Shown here piece by piece: positions 34,094 to 41,978 of a stretch of 64,000 nucleotides of DNA; the first letter of the stretch is position 1; every line of letters starts with the position of its first letter. The DNA lies in assembly GCF_014384745.1 (NCBI RefSeq), contig NZ_JACRSO010000006.1:1-64000 (forward strand), read 5' to 3'. The notes beneath the pieces were generated by a model. That model was given only the letters and a program-made list of their open reading frames with translations, did no database searches and was not told where the DNA came from. Both the position numbers and the translations under genes were made by a program. Source of the stretch: Luoshenia tenuis (lineage in GTDB: Bacteria > Bacillota > Clostridia > Christensenellales > GCA-900066905).

Positions 34094-35037
34094 TGAAGGA
34101 TACGCTTGAAATGCGGGAGGTCTATACCCGCGCCTTAGAGCAGTTGATGAAAGAGGACGAGCGCGTGGTCGTGGTCGAGGCGGACCTGAGCCGCGGCGTG
34201 AATACCCTGCGCCTGCGCGACGAGTTCCCCGGCCGCCATATCGATGCGGGCATTGCCGAGCAGGACATGGTCACGATCTCTGCCGGTCTGGCCATCAGCG
34301 TTAATAAGATCCCCTTTACCCACACCTTTGCGCCCTTCATCTCCCGCCGGGCGATGGACCAGGTCTACCTGTCGGTGGGCTTTTCCAACGCCAACGTGAA
34401 GCTGGTAGGTTCTGACCCGGGCGTAAGTGCGGAGATCAACGGCGGCACGCACGATGGCTTTGAGGATGTGACGCTGATGCGCATGGTGCCGAATATGACG
34501 ATCTTTGAGCCGGTGGATGCCGAGCAGTTGCGCCAGGCGATGCCGCAGATCTACAAACACGTAGGGCCTTTTTACATGCGCATGTTCCGCAAGCAGACCG
34601 AAAAGGTGTTTGATGAGAACTACCGGTTTGTGCTGGGCAAGGCGGACACCCTGAAAGAGGGTAAGGATGTGGCGATTATCGCCTCGGGCATCATGGTGGC
34701 GGAGGCCTTAAAGGCCGCCACGGCCCTGCACGAGCAAGGGATAGAGGCGCGGGTGATCAACCTACACACCATTAAACCCATGGATACCGAAACGGTGCTC
34801 AAGGCCGCAAAGGAATGCGGCGCCATCGTAACGGCCGAGAACCACAATATCAACGGTGGCCTGGGCGGGGCCGTGTGCGAGTATTTAAGCGGCGTCTGCC
34901 CGGTTCCGGTAAAGCGTATCGGCGTGCGCGACCACTTTGGCGAGGTGGGCAAGCTGGATTTCCTGATGGAGAAATACGCCATGAAGGCTTCGGACATTGT
35001 TAAGGCCAGTCAAGAAGCCATTGCCATGAAAAAATAA
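34093..35037 (+). CDS. Transketolase, C-terminal subunit
   Basis: A 314-residue protein with the pyrimidine-binding domain (residues ~5-165, HIDAGIAEQDMVTISAGLA with the catalytic glutamate) and the C-terminal domain (~185-310, VAIIASGIMVAEALKAA, VTAENHNINGGLGGAV). Together with the preceding subunit it forms a complete transketolase. Whether it serves the general pentose phosphate pathway or only this sugar pathway is unclear; its place at the end of the inducible cluster suggests the latter. Confidence 0.92.
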   Translation: MKDTLEMREVYTRALEQLMKEDERVVVVEADLSRGVNTLRLRDEFPGRHIDAGIAEQDMVTISAGLAISVNKIPFTHTFAPFISRRAMDQVYLSVGFSNANVKLVGSDPGVSAEINGGTHDGFEDVTLMRMVPNMTIFEPVDAEQLRQAMPQIYKHVGPFYMRMFRKQTEKVFDENYRFVLGKADTLKEGKDVAIIASGIMVAEALKAATALHEQGIEARVINLHTIKPMDTETVLKAAKECGAIVTAENHNINGGLGGAVCEYLSGVCPVPVKRIGVRDHFGEVGKLDFLMEKYAMKASDIVKASQEAIAMKK

Positions 35038-35050
35038 TGGCTTTTGCAGC

Positions 35051-35085
35051 ATAAAAAACCGCGGGATATTTCCCGCGGTTTTTTG
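35051..35085. terminator. Bidirectional terminator
   Basis: AAAACCGCGGGA-TATT-TCCCGCGGTTTT has A- and T-runs on both sides. It serves the transketolase operon (+) and the nucleoside phosphorylase gene (-). Confidence 0.92.
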
Positions 35086-35091
35086 TTTGGC

Positions 35092-35847
35092 TTAAACGAG
35101 TGCGGCGATCTCCACCGCCAGGCTTAGATACCGGTCGTCCGCGCTGGGGGGCACTTTACCCATGGTGCGCGCATCCCAATCCTCGCCATCCAGCGTATCC
35201 TCGCCGTAGAGGTACTGGTAGATTTGTACGCCGCGGAAGTGACCTGCCGCCATAATACTGGCGCACTCCATATCCACGCAGATACAGCCCTCATCCCGGC
35301 GCGCCTGCATATTGTTGCGGGTCTCGCGGTAAATGGCATCCGTTGTCCAGGTTTTGCCCTCGATAAAGGGAACTTGCAGCTGGTTGAAGATCTGTGCCAG
35401 TTTGGGCTGGGTTTCAACCGGATAATAATCTTCATCGGCCGGGGCGTAGTGATAGCTGACCCCTTCGTCCCGGTAGGCGGCGGTAGGCAGGATAAAGTGC
35501 CCGGCGGCGATATCTTTGCGCAGGGTACCGCACGAGCCGAAAAAGATGAATTTTTTGCCGCCCAGGGCAATGATCTCCTCTAATAGCCCGACAGTGCCGG
35601 CCCCGCCGATCAGCGTTTGGTAAAGCCCGACGGCCTGCCCGTCGATAACGGCTTGATAGATGGGAACCGGGCTTGCGCCGTGCAGGGTTTTGATGATGGT
35701 GGGCGAATAGCGCGCAATGAACCGCTGGACGATCTTATGGCGGAAGGTGACCAACACCGTTTCAGGGAATCCCTCAATGGGGGAGAGCAGGTGCTGCGGC
35801 GTAAAGATCTCGGGTGAATGGGGGTCAAAAGCATGGATAATGCTCAT
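35092..35847 (-). CDS. Nucleoside phosphorylase (uridine/purine type)
   Basis: A 251-residue PNP_UDP_1-family enzyme that splits a nucleoside with phosphate into base and ribose-1-phosphate. Visible features are GGAGTVGLLEEIIALGGKKF, a phosphate/ribose-site FGSCGTL, and the conserved ribose-binding VDMECASIMAAG. The N-terminus is longer than in classical uridine phosphorylase. Base specificity cannot be told. The ATG at 35847 is chosen over a TTG six bases upstream because AAGGAG is better spaced to it. Confidence 0.82.
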   Translation of the reverse strand: MSIIHAFDPHSPEIFTPQHLLSPIEGFPETVLVTFRHKIVQRFIARYSPTIIKTLHGASPVPIYQAVIDGQAVGLYQTLIGGAGTVGLLEEIIALGGKKFIFFGSCGTLRKDIAAGHFILPTAAYRDEGVSYHYAPADEDYYPVETQPKLAQIFNQLQVPFIEGKTWTTDAIYRETRNNMQARRDEGCICVDMECASIMAAGHFRGVQIYQYLYGEDTLDGEDWDARTMGKVPPSADDRYLSLAVEIAALV

Positions 35848-35971
35848 GGTCAAACTCCTTCAGACATACTTTAGGATATTATAACATATCAAAGTACAGT
35901 TTGCCGTCTGGATTGACAAGAGGGATGCAGAACCGATAAGATAGAACGGTAGAAGGGATGAAGGCGAGCTT

Positions 35972-36679
35972 ATGAAAAGATGGCTGGCCCTGGGCTTATG
36001 CGCGTTGCTGATGTTTGCGCCAATAGGCTCGGCGGCACGGGCAATGGAATATGTGGATTACGACTGGGAGCTTTCTGCCGATGAAAAGGTGATGCGGGAC
36101 GCAGGCTTTATCGAGGTGCATCAGGCCAACGGGCTGATATGGGTTAAACTGATGTATGGCACAACGGATAACATAGCCGGATATGACCTGTATGGCGACC
36201 TGAAGCGGGCCTACCTGCACCCTTCAGCTGCGCTGGCACTGGGGCGTGCGCAGCGTCTGCTGTATGCGCAGGACAGCACCCTGGCGCTTTGCGTAAAGGA
36301 TGCGGCGCGCCCGCTGCGCGTCCAACAGGCATTGTGGGATGCGTTGCCGGACCCCTCTTTGCGGGGATACCTGGCCAACCCCAAGACCGGCTCGCTGCAC
36401 AATTACGGCATTGCTGTAGACGTTACGCTGGTCAACGCCCGCACAGGGGAAGAACTGGATATGGGCTGCCCGGTGGATACGCTGGACGCGATTTCTCAGC
36501 CCCGGTACGAACAGAAGTTTCTCAAAGAAGGGAAGCTGACCCAGCAACAGCTGGATAACCGGCTGTTGTTGCGCAGCGTGATGACGCAGGCAGGCTTTCA
36601 AACCATTCCCAATGAATGGTGGCATTTTCAAACGATGAACCGGGCGCAGGCCAAGCAGGCCTCTACGCTCATCCCATAA
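35972..36679 (+). CDS. Secreted D-alanyl-D-alanine dipeptidase-like protein (VanX type)
   Basis: A 235-residue M15D metallopeptidase preceded by a cleavable signal peptide (residues ~1-24, cut near AARA). Zinc ligands are H143 and D150 (SLHNYGIAVD) and H218, with the catalytic base E215 in EWWHF. R113 fits the conserved substrate arginine. VanX in vancomycin resistance is cytoplasmic; here export suggests trimming of peptidoglycan stems or D-Ala-D-Ala scavenging outside the cell. No vanHA genes are nearby, so glycopeptide resistance is not indicated. Confidence 0.82.
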   Translation: MKRWLALGLCALLMFAPIGSAARAMEYVDYDWELSADEKVMRDAGFIEVHQANGLIWVKLMYGTTDNIAGYDLYGDLKRAYLHPSAALALGRAQRLLYAQDSTLALCVKDAARPLRVQQALWDALPDPSLRGYLANPKTGSLHNYGIAVDVTLVNARTGEELDMGCPVDTLDAISQPRYEQKFLKEGKLTQQQLDNRLLLRSVMTQAGFQTIPNEWWHFQTMNRAQAKQASTLIP

Positions 36680-36717
36680 TCAATCAAACCAAGCAGCGCA
36701 CAGGAGGGATAGGGCCC

Positions 36718-37287
36718 ATGTCCTTAAAAAGCATACTGAATCGATTGGAAGATTTTCCGGTTATCGCCGCGTCCCGCGAGAAAGAAGCGCTGGCGCGGGC
36801 GGGAGAGGCGGATGCGGGGATCGTCTTTGCCCTGGGCGGGGACGTGCTGGAGCTGGCGGGCCAGGTGCGCCGCCTGCAGGAGGCCGGCAAAAAGGTGTTT
36901 GTGCATATCGATCTGGTGGATGGGGTAAGCCGCAACCCGGCCGGGGTCCGGTTGATCGCCCGCCATATCCGGCCCGATGGGCTGATTACCACCCGTAGCC
37001 CCCTGATCCGCGTAGCGGCAGAAGAGGGCATGCGCACGATCCTGCGCATGTTTTTGCTGGATTCGGCCTCGCTGGGCAGCGGAATTAAAATGGTGCGGGA
37101 ATGCCGGCCGGATATGGTTGAGGTGATGCCGGGACTGCTGCCCGAGGCTATCGCCCAATTTAAGGCTGCGATACCCCAGCCCATCATCGCAGGAGGCATG
37201 ATCGTACGAAAAGACCATATCTATGCCGCGCTCTCTGCAGGGGCGCTGGCGGTATCGACCTCCTGTGAGGCGCTGTGGAGGGAGTGA
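36718..37287 (+). CDS. Glycerol-3-phosphate responsive antiterminator (GlpP family)
   Basis: A 189-residue GlpP-like TIM-barrel protein. In Bacillus, GlpP with glycerol-3-phosphate prevents termination in glp leaders. Matching blocks are VFVHIDLVDGVSRNPAGVRLI, DGLITTRSPLIRVA, VEVMPGLLPEAI and PIIAGGMIVRKDHIYAAL. ATG 36718 follows AGGAGG by 10 bases. No glpF, glpK or glpD gene occurs in the window, so its target must lie elsewhere. Confidence 0.88.
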   Translation: MSLKSILNRLEDFPVIAASREKEALARAGEADAGIVFALGGDVLELAGQVRRLQEAGKKVFVHIDLVDGVSRNPAGVRLIARHIRPDGLITTRSPLIRVAAEEGMRTILRMFLLDSASLGSGIKMVRECRPDMVEVMPGLLPEAIAQFKAAIPQPIIAGGMIVRKDHIYAALSAGALAVSTSCEALWRE

Positions 37288-37370
37288 AGGGAAAGGTATA
37301 GGTTATTGTTCGGCGAAGAAACGAGGCCTAATGCAAGACAGGAATAAAGGATAGGGAACGTGTTTTATAT

Positions 37371-37416
37371 GTTAAGGGGGAAGGGGGATTCCGATTTCCA
37401 CCTTATCCCCCTTAAC
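37371..37416. repeat. Inverted repeat in the 37288-37637 gene-free stretch
   Basis: GTTAAGGGGG (37371-37380) is perfectly complementary to CCCCCTTAAC (37407-37416), with a second AGGGGGAT/ATCCCCC match inside. There is no T-run. It may be part of a small dispersed element. Confidence 0.55.
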
Positions 37417-37535
37417 CCCTTGAAACGGCCACTCCGTGGTGGGGACATATATTTCTCAAGCTCTCCGAAGTATATTAGCTTATATATTTTCCAGCCTGTT
37501 CGCCTATGCCCTGCCCTTTAGGTCAACTTACACTT

Positions 37536-37586
37536 GCCTCCCTCTGTCGAGGAAGGTGGCGCGACTTTGTCACGCCGGAGGGAGGG
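37536..37586. repeat. REP/MITE-like imperfect inverted repeat
   Basis: GCCTCCCTC pairs with GAGGGAGG around an inner hairpin GGCG-c-GAC...GTC-a-CGCC. Such CTCCCTC...GAGGGAG units are common dispersed non-coding repeats in clostridial genomes, in my general knowledge. Only one copy was seen here. The rest of this 350-base gap shows no gene. Confidence 0.5.
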
Positions 37587-37637
37587 ATTTCCTTTGCGCA
37601 TAAACCTATAAAATGACACAGGGAGGAGGGAGAGCTT

Positions 37638-37880
37638 ATGGCGGATTATATTGCCGCGCATTTGTATGCTTCGGATAACTGGGATAAGCTTTCTTCCGAT
37701 AGAAAGTGCGGTTGCTTTTATTGCTTAAGTATTTTTGATCCTCGTGAGATCGTTGAATGGGTTCCTATGGAGAATACGGCGCTCTGCCCGTACTGCGGTG
37801 TGGATTCAGTGATAGGCGCGTATAGCGGCTATCCGATAACTAAAACGTTTTTACAGAAAATGAAGCAGTATTGGTTTTAG
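37638..37880 (+). CDS. Small zinc-ribbon cytoplasmic protein
   Basis: An 80-residue protein with two cysteine pairs, CGCFYC (residues ~24-29) and CPYC (~50-53), likely binding one zinc ion. The ending FLQKMKQYWF and the ALCPYCGVDSVIGAYSGYPI segment are conserved in a widespread family simply annotated as 'cytoplasmic protein'. Function unknown. GGGAGGAGGG lies just upstream and a bidirectional terminator just downstream, so it is a single-gene unit. Confidence 0.75.
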   Translation: MADYIAAHLYASDNWDKLSSDRKCGCFYCLSIFDPREIVEWVPMENTALCPYCGVDSVIGAYSGYPITKTFLQKMKQYWF

Positions 37881-37900
37881 CCGTGCGATTATCGGCCGTA

Positions 37901-37949
37901 AAAAAAGCGCCCAGCCGGAGAACGCATTCTCCGGCTGGGCGCTTTTTTT
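37901..37949. terminator. Bidirectional terminator
   Basis: GCGCCCAGCCGGAGAA-CGCA-TTCTCCGGCTGGGCGC, a perfect 16-bp stem flanked by A6 and T7. It serves the zinc-ribbon gene (+) and the MATE gene (-). Confidence 0.95.
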
Positions 37950-37955
37950 GCCATT

Positions 37956-39338
37956 TTATGCGGGAATCTGTTCCGGCGCAATATCCTCGCCCAGATGGTG
38001 CAGATGCTTGCGGTATAACGAGGCAAAGATCAGCAAACTGGCGGCCAGAGAGACCGTTTCAGCAATGGGGAAGGCGTACCAGACGCTCTCCAGCCCAATC
38101 TTTGAGAGCAGGTAGGCAACCGGCAGCAGGACCACCAACTGACGAAGTACGGAGATAAAGAGGCTGCGCGCGCCCATGCCCACGGCCTGGAACAGGGTCG
38201 AAAAAATGATGCCGATGGCCGCTGGCACAAAGCAAAGACTGATTAGCCGCAGCGCCGGTACGCCGATGGCATACAGCTCTTCCGAGGCGTTGAAGATGGC
38301 CAGCAGCTCCTTGGGAAAGATCCAAAACAGCAGCGTGCCCAGCAGCATGATGCCGCAGGCGATGATCGCGCCGAACTTCAGCGCGTCCATAACCCGCCGT
38401 TTGTTCTTGGCGCCATAGTTAAAGCCCATAATGGGCATCACGCCATGCGTAAGGCCAAATACCGGCATGAATACGAAGGACTGGAGTTTAAAGTAGATGC
38501 CAAAGACCGATACGGCGATCTCCGAAAAACCGACCAGGATCGCATTAATCCCCATGGTCATAAACGAACCGATAGATTGCATGATGATAGACGGAAGACC
38601 TACCGCATAAATATCGCGCACTGCGCGCCAGTTGAATTTAAACTTTTTAAAGGTAATGTGGATGGCGTGCTTCTTTTTAAAGATGACGATCAAGCTGAAC
38701 ACCATTGCCAAGATCTGTCCCAGCACGGTCGCCAAAGCGGCGCCGGCGACCCCCATTTTGGGGAAGCCCAGCAGGCCGAAGATCATGATCGGATCCAGGA
38801 TCAGATTGGTAACGGCGCCGGTCAACTGAAATAGCATGGGATAGATCATGTTCCCGGTAGCCTGAAGGGTCTTTTCCAGATTGACCTCGATGAGCATCCC
38901 AAAGGACATGATGGTAACGATAGAGAGATAACTTACCCCCATATCAAAAACCACCGGGTTCTCGGTAAAGCTGGCAAAAAAAGCCCGCGTGCCAAAGACG
39001 CCGTACAGGGCAAAGATCACCCAGCTAAAGGCGCCAAGCAATATGCCATGGGTAGCGGCGCGGCTGGCTTCCTCCTGCCGCCCTTCGCCCAGCCGGCGGG
39101 ATACTAGAGAGTTGATGCCCACGCCGGTACCTACCGCCACCGCGATCAATAGAGATTGAATGGGGAAGGCCAGCGATACGGCCGTGAGCGCATCCGGGCT
39201 GTACCAGGATACAAACATGCTGTCTACGACGTTGTAGAGGGACTGGACCAGCATGGAAAAAATTGAGGGCAGTGACATCGATACGATCAGCTTAAGCATT
39301 GGCGAGGTGCCCATCTTGTTTTGCGTTGCACTTTCCAT
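37956..39338 (-). CDS. MATE family efflux transporter
   Basis: A 460-residue protein with about 12 membrane spans in two pseudo-symmetric halves. Each half shows MATE motifs, such as LPSIFSMLVQSLYNVVDSMFV and, in the second half, GLPSIIMQSIGSFMTMGINAIL. MATE proteins export drugs, cations or metabolites in exchange for Na+ or H+. The ATG at 39338 gives the usual N-terminus and has AAAGGAG 14 bases upstream. A structured leader with a terminator-like hairpin precedes it (see 39451-39516), which suggests regulated read-through. Confidence 0.9.
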   Translation of the reverse strand: MESATQNKMGTSPMLKLIVSMSLPSIFSMLVQSLYNVVDSMFVSWYSPDALTAVSLAFPIQSLLIAVAVGTGVGINSLVSRRLGEGRQEEASRAATHGILLGAFSWVIFALYGVFGTRAFFASFTENPVVFDMGVSYLSIVTIMSFGMLIEVNLEKTLQATGNMIYPMLFQLTGAVTNLILDPIMIFGLLGFPKMGVAGAALATVLGQILAMVFSLIVIFKKKHAIHITFKKFKFNWRAVRDIYAVGLPSIIMQSIGSFMTMGINAILVGFSEIAVSVFGIYFKLQSFVFMPVFGLTHGVMPIMGFNYGAKNKRRVMDALKFGAIIACGIMLLGTLLFWIFPKELLAIFNASEELYAIGVPALRLISLCFVPAAIGIIFSTLFQAVGMGARSLFISVLRQLVVLLPVAYLLSKIGLESVWYAFPIAETVSLAASLLIFASLYRKHLHHLGEDIAPEQIPA

Positions 39339-39380
39339 TTGTGTATAATCTCCTTTCAAAACGTTTAGCCGCAATCTATG

Positions 39381-39416
39381 GGCCGGCTCCCATACACATG
39401 CTGCATTGGGCCGGCC
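39381..39416 (-). promoter_or_regulatory. Hairpin close to the MATE start
   Basis: On the minus strand GGCCGGC (39416-39410) pairs with GCCGGCC (39387-39381) in the MATE 5' leader. Together with the upstream terminator-like stem it makes the leader strongly folded. Confidence 0.5.
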
Positions 39417-39450
39417 TGTGGCGCATTTTGGCTTTGGCATGAAAAGGATC

Positions 39451-39516
39451 AAAAAAATGCAGGCTGCTTTTTGTCCAATGGGGGATTGCGGTTCCGCCTG
39501 GAAATGGGCAGCAGCC
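39451..39516 (-). promoter_or_regulatory. Terminator-like attenuator in the MATE leader
   Basis: Read on the minus strand, GGCTGCT (39516-39510) pairs with AGCAGCC (39468-39462). The second arm is followed by TGCATTTTTTT (39461-39451). The 41-base loop holds a small GCG-GAAC-CGC hairpin. A -10-like TATAAT lies upstream near 39541-39546 (minus), so the structure would be transcribed before the gene. Confidence 0.5.
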
Positions 39517-39608
39517 GAGCCAATATATGACGCTGGTACATTATAACATATAAGGCATATATATGGAAGAAAAGTGGGGATTTAAGCGGGGCGATGGAAT
39601 TGGATAGA

Positions 39609-39641
39609 AAAATCACCCGCAGCAAACCTGCGGGTGATTCA
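39609..39641 (-). terminator. Terminator of the lipoprotein gene
   Basis: AATCACCCGCA (39611-39621) pairs with TGCGGGTGATT (39629-39639); on the minus strand it is followed by TTTTTC. Confidence 0.88.
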
Positions 39642-39663
39642 ATACTGTTTTAATGGGTTACGC

Positions 39664-40614
39664 TTAGCCTTGCCAGTTGATAGCCTCCAACACGTTGTGA
39701 TCGGCATCCGCAAATACCACGATGTGGCCTGCGGGGATATCGCTGGCCTTGACCAGAATACTGCGCACGGGCATCAACGGCGCGTCCTCCGGGATCTCGG
39801 CCTGATCGGCCGGGGCTTCGGTAGAAACGTGGATGACCACCATCTTGTCCGTACGGATGATGCCCTCAAAATCGATGGTGTAGCCCGGCTGCTCCTGCTT
39901 GCCGCAGGTCACTTGAACCAGTAGCTGGTCGATGGGAACGGACTGAGTCTCCTCGGGGTAGATCACCCGGTACTGGGCGCCCTCGCCCTGAAGCGTATCG
40001 GTAGAGGCTTCGTCAAAATAAGAGTATTCGACCTCCTCGCCCTCAGCAGTCAGCTCCTCTTTGGTGATAGAGGCTTTGAGCAGCAGCTTTTCCGTTTCCT
40101 GACTGGTGGCGCTGGCCTGCACATCGCTGGCAAAAGCGCGGCGGGCTTGAAAGATCTGGGCAATCTCCTGCGGGGCTTCAAAGTAGTGGTAGATCAGCTG
40201 GGGTTCGCCTTCGGCGGTAGCCAGATCCTCCACCACACAAAAAAACTGGTTGGCCTCATCGTAATAAATTTTGCATTGGGCCTGATTCTCCCCTTTGACC
40301 ACGAGCGTATGGGAGGCATCCGCCACATTATAGTAGTAGTTGGGGCCCATACTCTTGGGTTGGGCGTTAAACAAGGCGTCGCAAAGCTGCAAAAATTCCT
40401 GGCAGCTGCCGGCACGCATGGTATCGCAGTAAAAGGTATTGGACTGGCGCCCCTCGGCGGTGTATTCTGTTTCAATGGCGCTGACGCTATCCGCGCTTTC
40501 CAGTCCGCTTTCAGTTAAAAGCTGCGCGGCGCTTTTATCTCCCGTAGGCTGGCATCCGAAAAGGCATAGGCATAGCAGCGCGATCAAAACAAAAATTCCA
40601 TACTTATTGCGCAT
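39664..40614 (-). CDS. Putative lipoprotein of unknown function
   Basis: A 316-residue exported protein. The N-terminus has a positive start, a hydrophobic core and the lipobox LFGC, so C21 should be lipidated. The mature part is acidic and soluble, with two possible repeats of a beta-rich domain (~55-150 and ~175-316). I do not recognise a family. GGGAGG lies 6 bases before the ATG, and it has its own terminator. It may be a membrane-anchored stress or sporulation-related factor, but nothing in the sequence shows this. Confidence 0.7.
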   Translation of the reverse strand: MRNKYGIFVLIALLCLCLFGCQPTGDKSAAQLLTESGLESADSVSAIETEYTAEGRQSNTFYCDTMRAGSCQEFLQLCDALFNAQPKSMGPNYYYNVADASHTLVVKGENQAQCKIYYDEANQFFCVVEDLATAEGEPQLIYHYFEAPQEIAQIFQARRAFASDVQASATSQETEKLLLKASITKEELTAEGEEVEYSYFDEASTDTLQGEGAQYRVIYPEETQSVPIDQLLVQVTCGKQEQPGYTIDFEGIIRTDKMVVIHVSTEAPADQAEIPEDAPLMPVRSILVKASDIPAGHIVVFADADHNVLEAINWQG

Positions 40615-40811
40615 AGTTCCTCCCCATTTCTAGGCTTTGGCAGGCAAAACGCGCGGCGTGCTCCATCATAGGGCCTCAAGGTCCGGGAGAGCAGACGCAG
40701 CAGCGTTTAAAAAATTATCCTTTTCAAACCTATTTATAACGATTATACTATATTCGTAATCTGAAAAACAAATCCGGTTTTTGATACGGGAAAGGAAAAA
40801 TCTGAGAGGGA

Positions 40812-41390
40812 ATGAAAAGACATCTTTCAACCAACGCTTCAATTATCGCGACCTGTCACAGCCTGCACGAGCGCGGATACGTCAGCGCCTACGGCGGCAA
40901 TGTAAGCGTGCGCACGGGCAACAATAAGATCGTGATCACCCGGGCTAAATCCTCGCTGGACGATTTGGGCGAGGATGACCTGGTGGTGGTGGATATGGAC
41001 GGGCGGGTGTTGTTCGGCACCAATCCGCCGTCCAGCGAAACCGCGCTGCACCTGATGGTTTACCGCACTCGGGAGGATGTGCGCAGCGTCATCCACACCC
41101 ATCCGCCGGCGTCCACCTCCTTTGCCTATGTTAACCGCGAGATCATCCCCATCAACCCGGAGAGCCGCAATTACATCCAGCGCATCCCCGTGGTGCCCTA
41201 TAGGCCCGTGGGCAGCCAGGAGCTGGCGGATGAGTGCAGCGAATACATCAAAAACTGGAAGGTACTGCTGCTGGAGCGCCACGGCCTGGTTAGCTGCGGG
41301 GAGAATATCGACGAGGCCTATAACCTGACCGAGTTGGCGGAGGAAATGGCCATGATGAACCTTTACGTGCGGATTTTGCGCGGTCAGTAA
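40812..41390 (+). CDS. Class II aldolase/adducin family protein (L-fuculose-phosphate aldolase-like)
   Basis: A 192-residue zinc aldolase of the FucA/AraD family. E76 (SSETALH) is the catalytic residue; H95 and H97 (HTHP) and H157 (ERHGLV) are zinc ligands, aligning with E73, H92, H94 and H155 of E. coli FucA. FucA cleaves fuculose-1-phosphate to DHAP and lactaldehyde; related enzymes act on ribulose or methylthioribulose phosphates. It stands alone with a terminator, so the substrate is open. Confidence 0.82.
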   Translation: MKRHLSTNASIIATCHSLHERGYVSAYGGNVSVRTGNNKIVITRAKSSLDDLGEDDLVVVDMDGRVLFGTNPPSSETALHLMVYRTREDVRSVIHTHPPASTSFAYVNREIIPINPESRNYIQRIPVVPYRPVGSQELADECSEYIKNWKVLLLERHGLVSCGENIDEAYNLTELAEEMAMMNLYVRILRGQ

Positions 41391-41400
41391 AAAATTTAAA

Positions 41401-41438
41401 AAAGCAGGCAGCTTTTGACAGGCGCCTGCTTTTTTTTA
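41401..41438 (+). terminator. Terminator after the FucA-like gene
   Basis: AAAGCAGGC and GCCTGCTTT arms, followed by a run of T. Confidence 0.88.
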
Positions 41439-41493
41439 TGCTCATAGCCGGGCGGAAAGCTGCGAAAACTATCCTCAAAAAGGAGGGATTAAC

Positions 41494-41769
41494 ATGCAGC
41501 GATTGCAAAAAGGGCTGGTGCTGGCGTTAGGCGCTATGTTGGTGGCGTTTACGCTGACCGGATGTACCGACAATGACGACGGCTCTGTGCCCAGCGATAC
41601 CGCGCAGCCTTCGGCCAACGTAACGCCGCTACCCAGCGGCGCGCCCACGGATGAAGCGCCCGTAGTAACGCCCGACCCGGAACCGCCGATCGTGACCCAT
41701 AACGCGCCTGACGCGGCCAGCCCCATGCCCACGATCGACCCGAAACTCGTAAGCCCCATGCCGGAATAG
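41494..41769 (+). CDS. Small proline/threonine-rich lipoprotein
   Basis: A 91-residue protein with a signal peptide and lipobox LTGC (C24). The rest is a low-complexity Pro/Ser/Thr/Ala/Asp-rich chain, probably an unstructured surface tether. AAAAGGAGGG before the ATG supports expression. No domain is present and no function is proposed. Confidence 0.65.
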   Translation: MQRLQKGLVLALGAMLVAFTLTGCTDNDDGSVPSDTAQPSANVTPLPSGAPTDEAPVVTPDPEPPIVTHNAPDAASPMPTIDPKLVSPMPE

Positions 41770-41836
41770 ACGGCCTGGCCCGGAAGCAGCGCTTGGCAAG
41801 TGGCCAAAGTGCGCGCCTTCCGGGCCCTGTCATTTC

Positions 41837-41865
41837 TTGACAGAGAATTGAGAAGAACCTATAAT
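41837..41865 (+). promoter_or_regulatory. Strong promoter of the nicotinate phosphoribosyltransferase gene
   Basis: TTGACA (41837-41842) and TATAAT (41860-41865), both perfect consensus, with a 17-bp spacer. Confidence 0.9.
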
Positions 41866-41889
41866 GATTTTGGATCATTACCAACGCTC

Positions 41890-41912
41890 CCCAGGCCTTC
41901 GCCTGGGCTTTC
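41890..41912 (+). promoter_or_regulatory. Leader hairpin before pncB
   Basis: CCCAGGC-CTTC-GCCTGGG, followed by CTTTCTAT, lies in a leader of about 107 bases between the promoter and the gene. It may be an attenuator, but the U-run is interrupted. Confidence 0.45.
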
Positions 41913-41978
41913 TATCTATTTTGCGCCGCGCGCGGGAAAAGCACGGGCCGCTATTGGCTCTATGGAGGGAAAACGCTT

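Noticed and set aside
29101..35037. Full assignment as a sulfoquinovose transketolase or transaldolase pathway
   Set aside because: No sulfolactaldehyde-handling enzyme, sulfoquinovosidase or sulfonate exporter is visible; only part of the gene set is compatible.
35972..36679. Vancomycin resistance determinant (vanX)
   Set aside because: The protein is exported and there are no vanH, vanA or vanRS genes in the window.
37288..37637. CRISPR array or tRNA gene in the gap
   Set aside because: No regularly spaced direct repeats and no cloverleaf; only two different inverted repeats.
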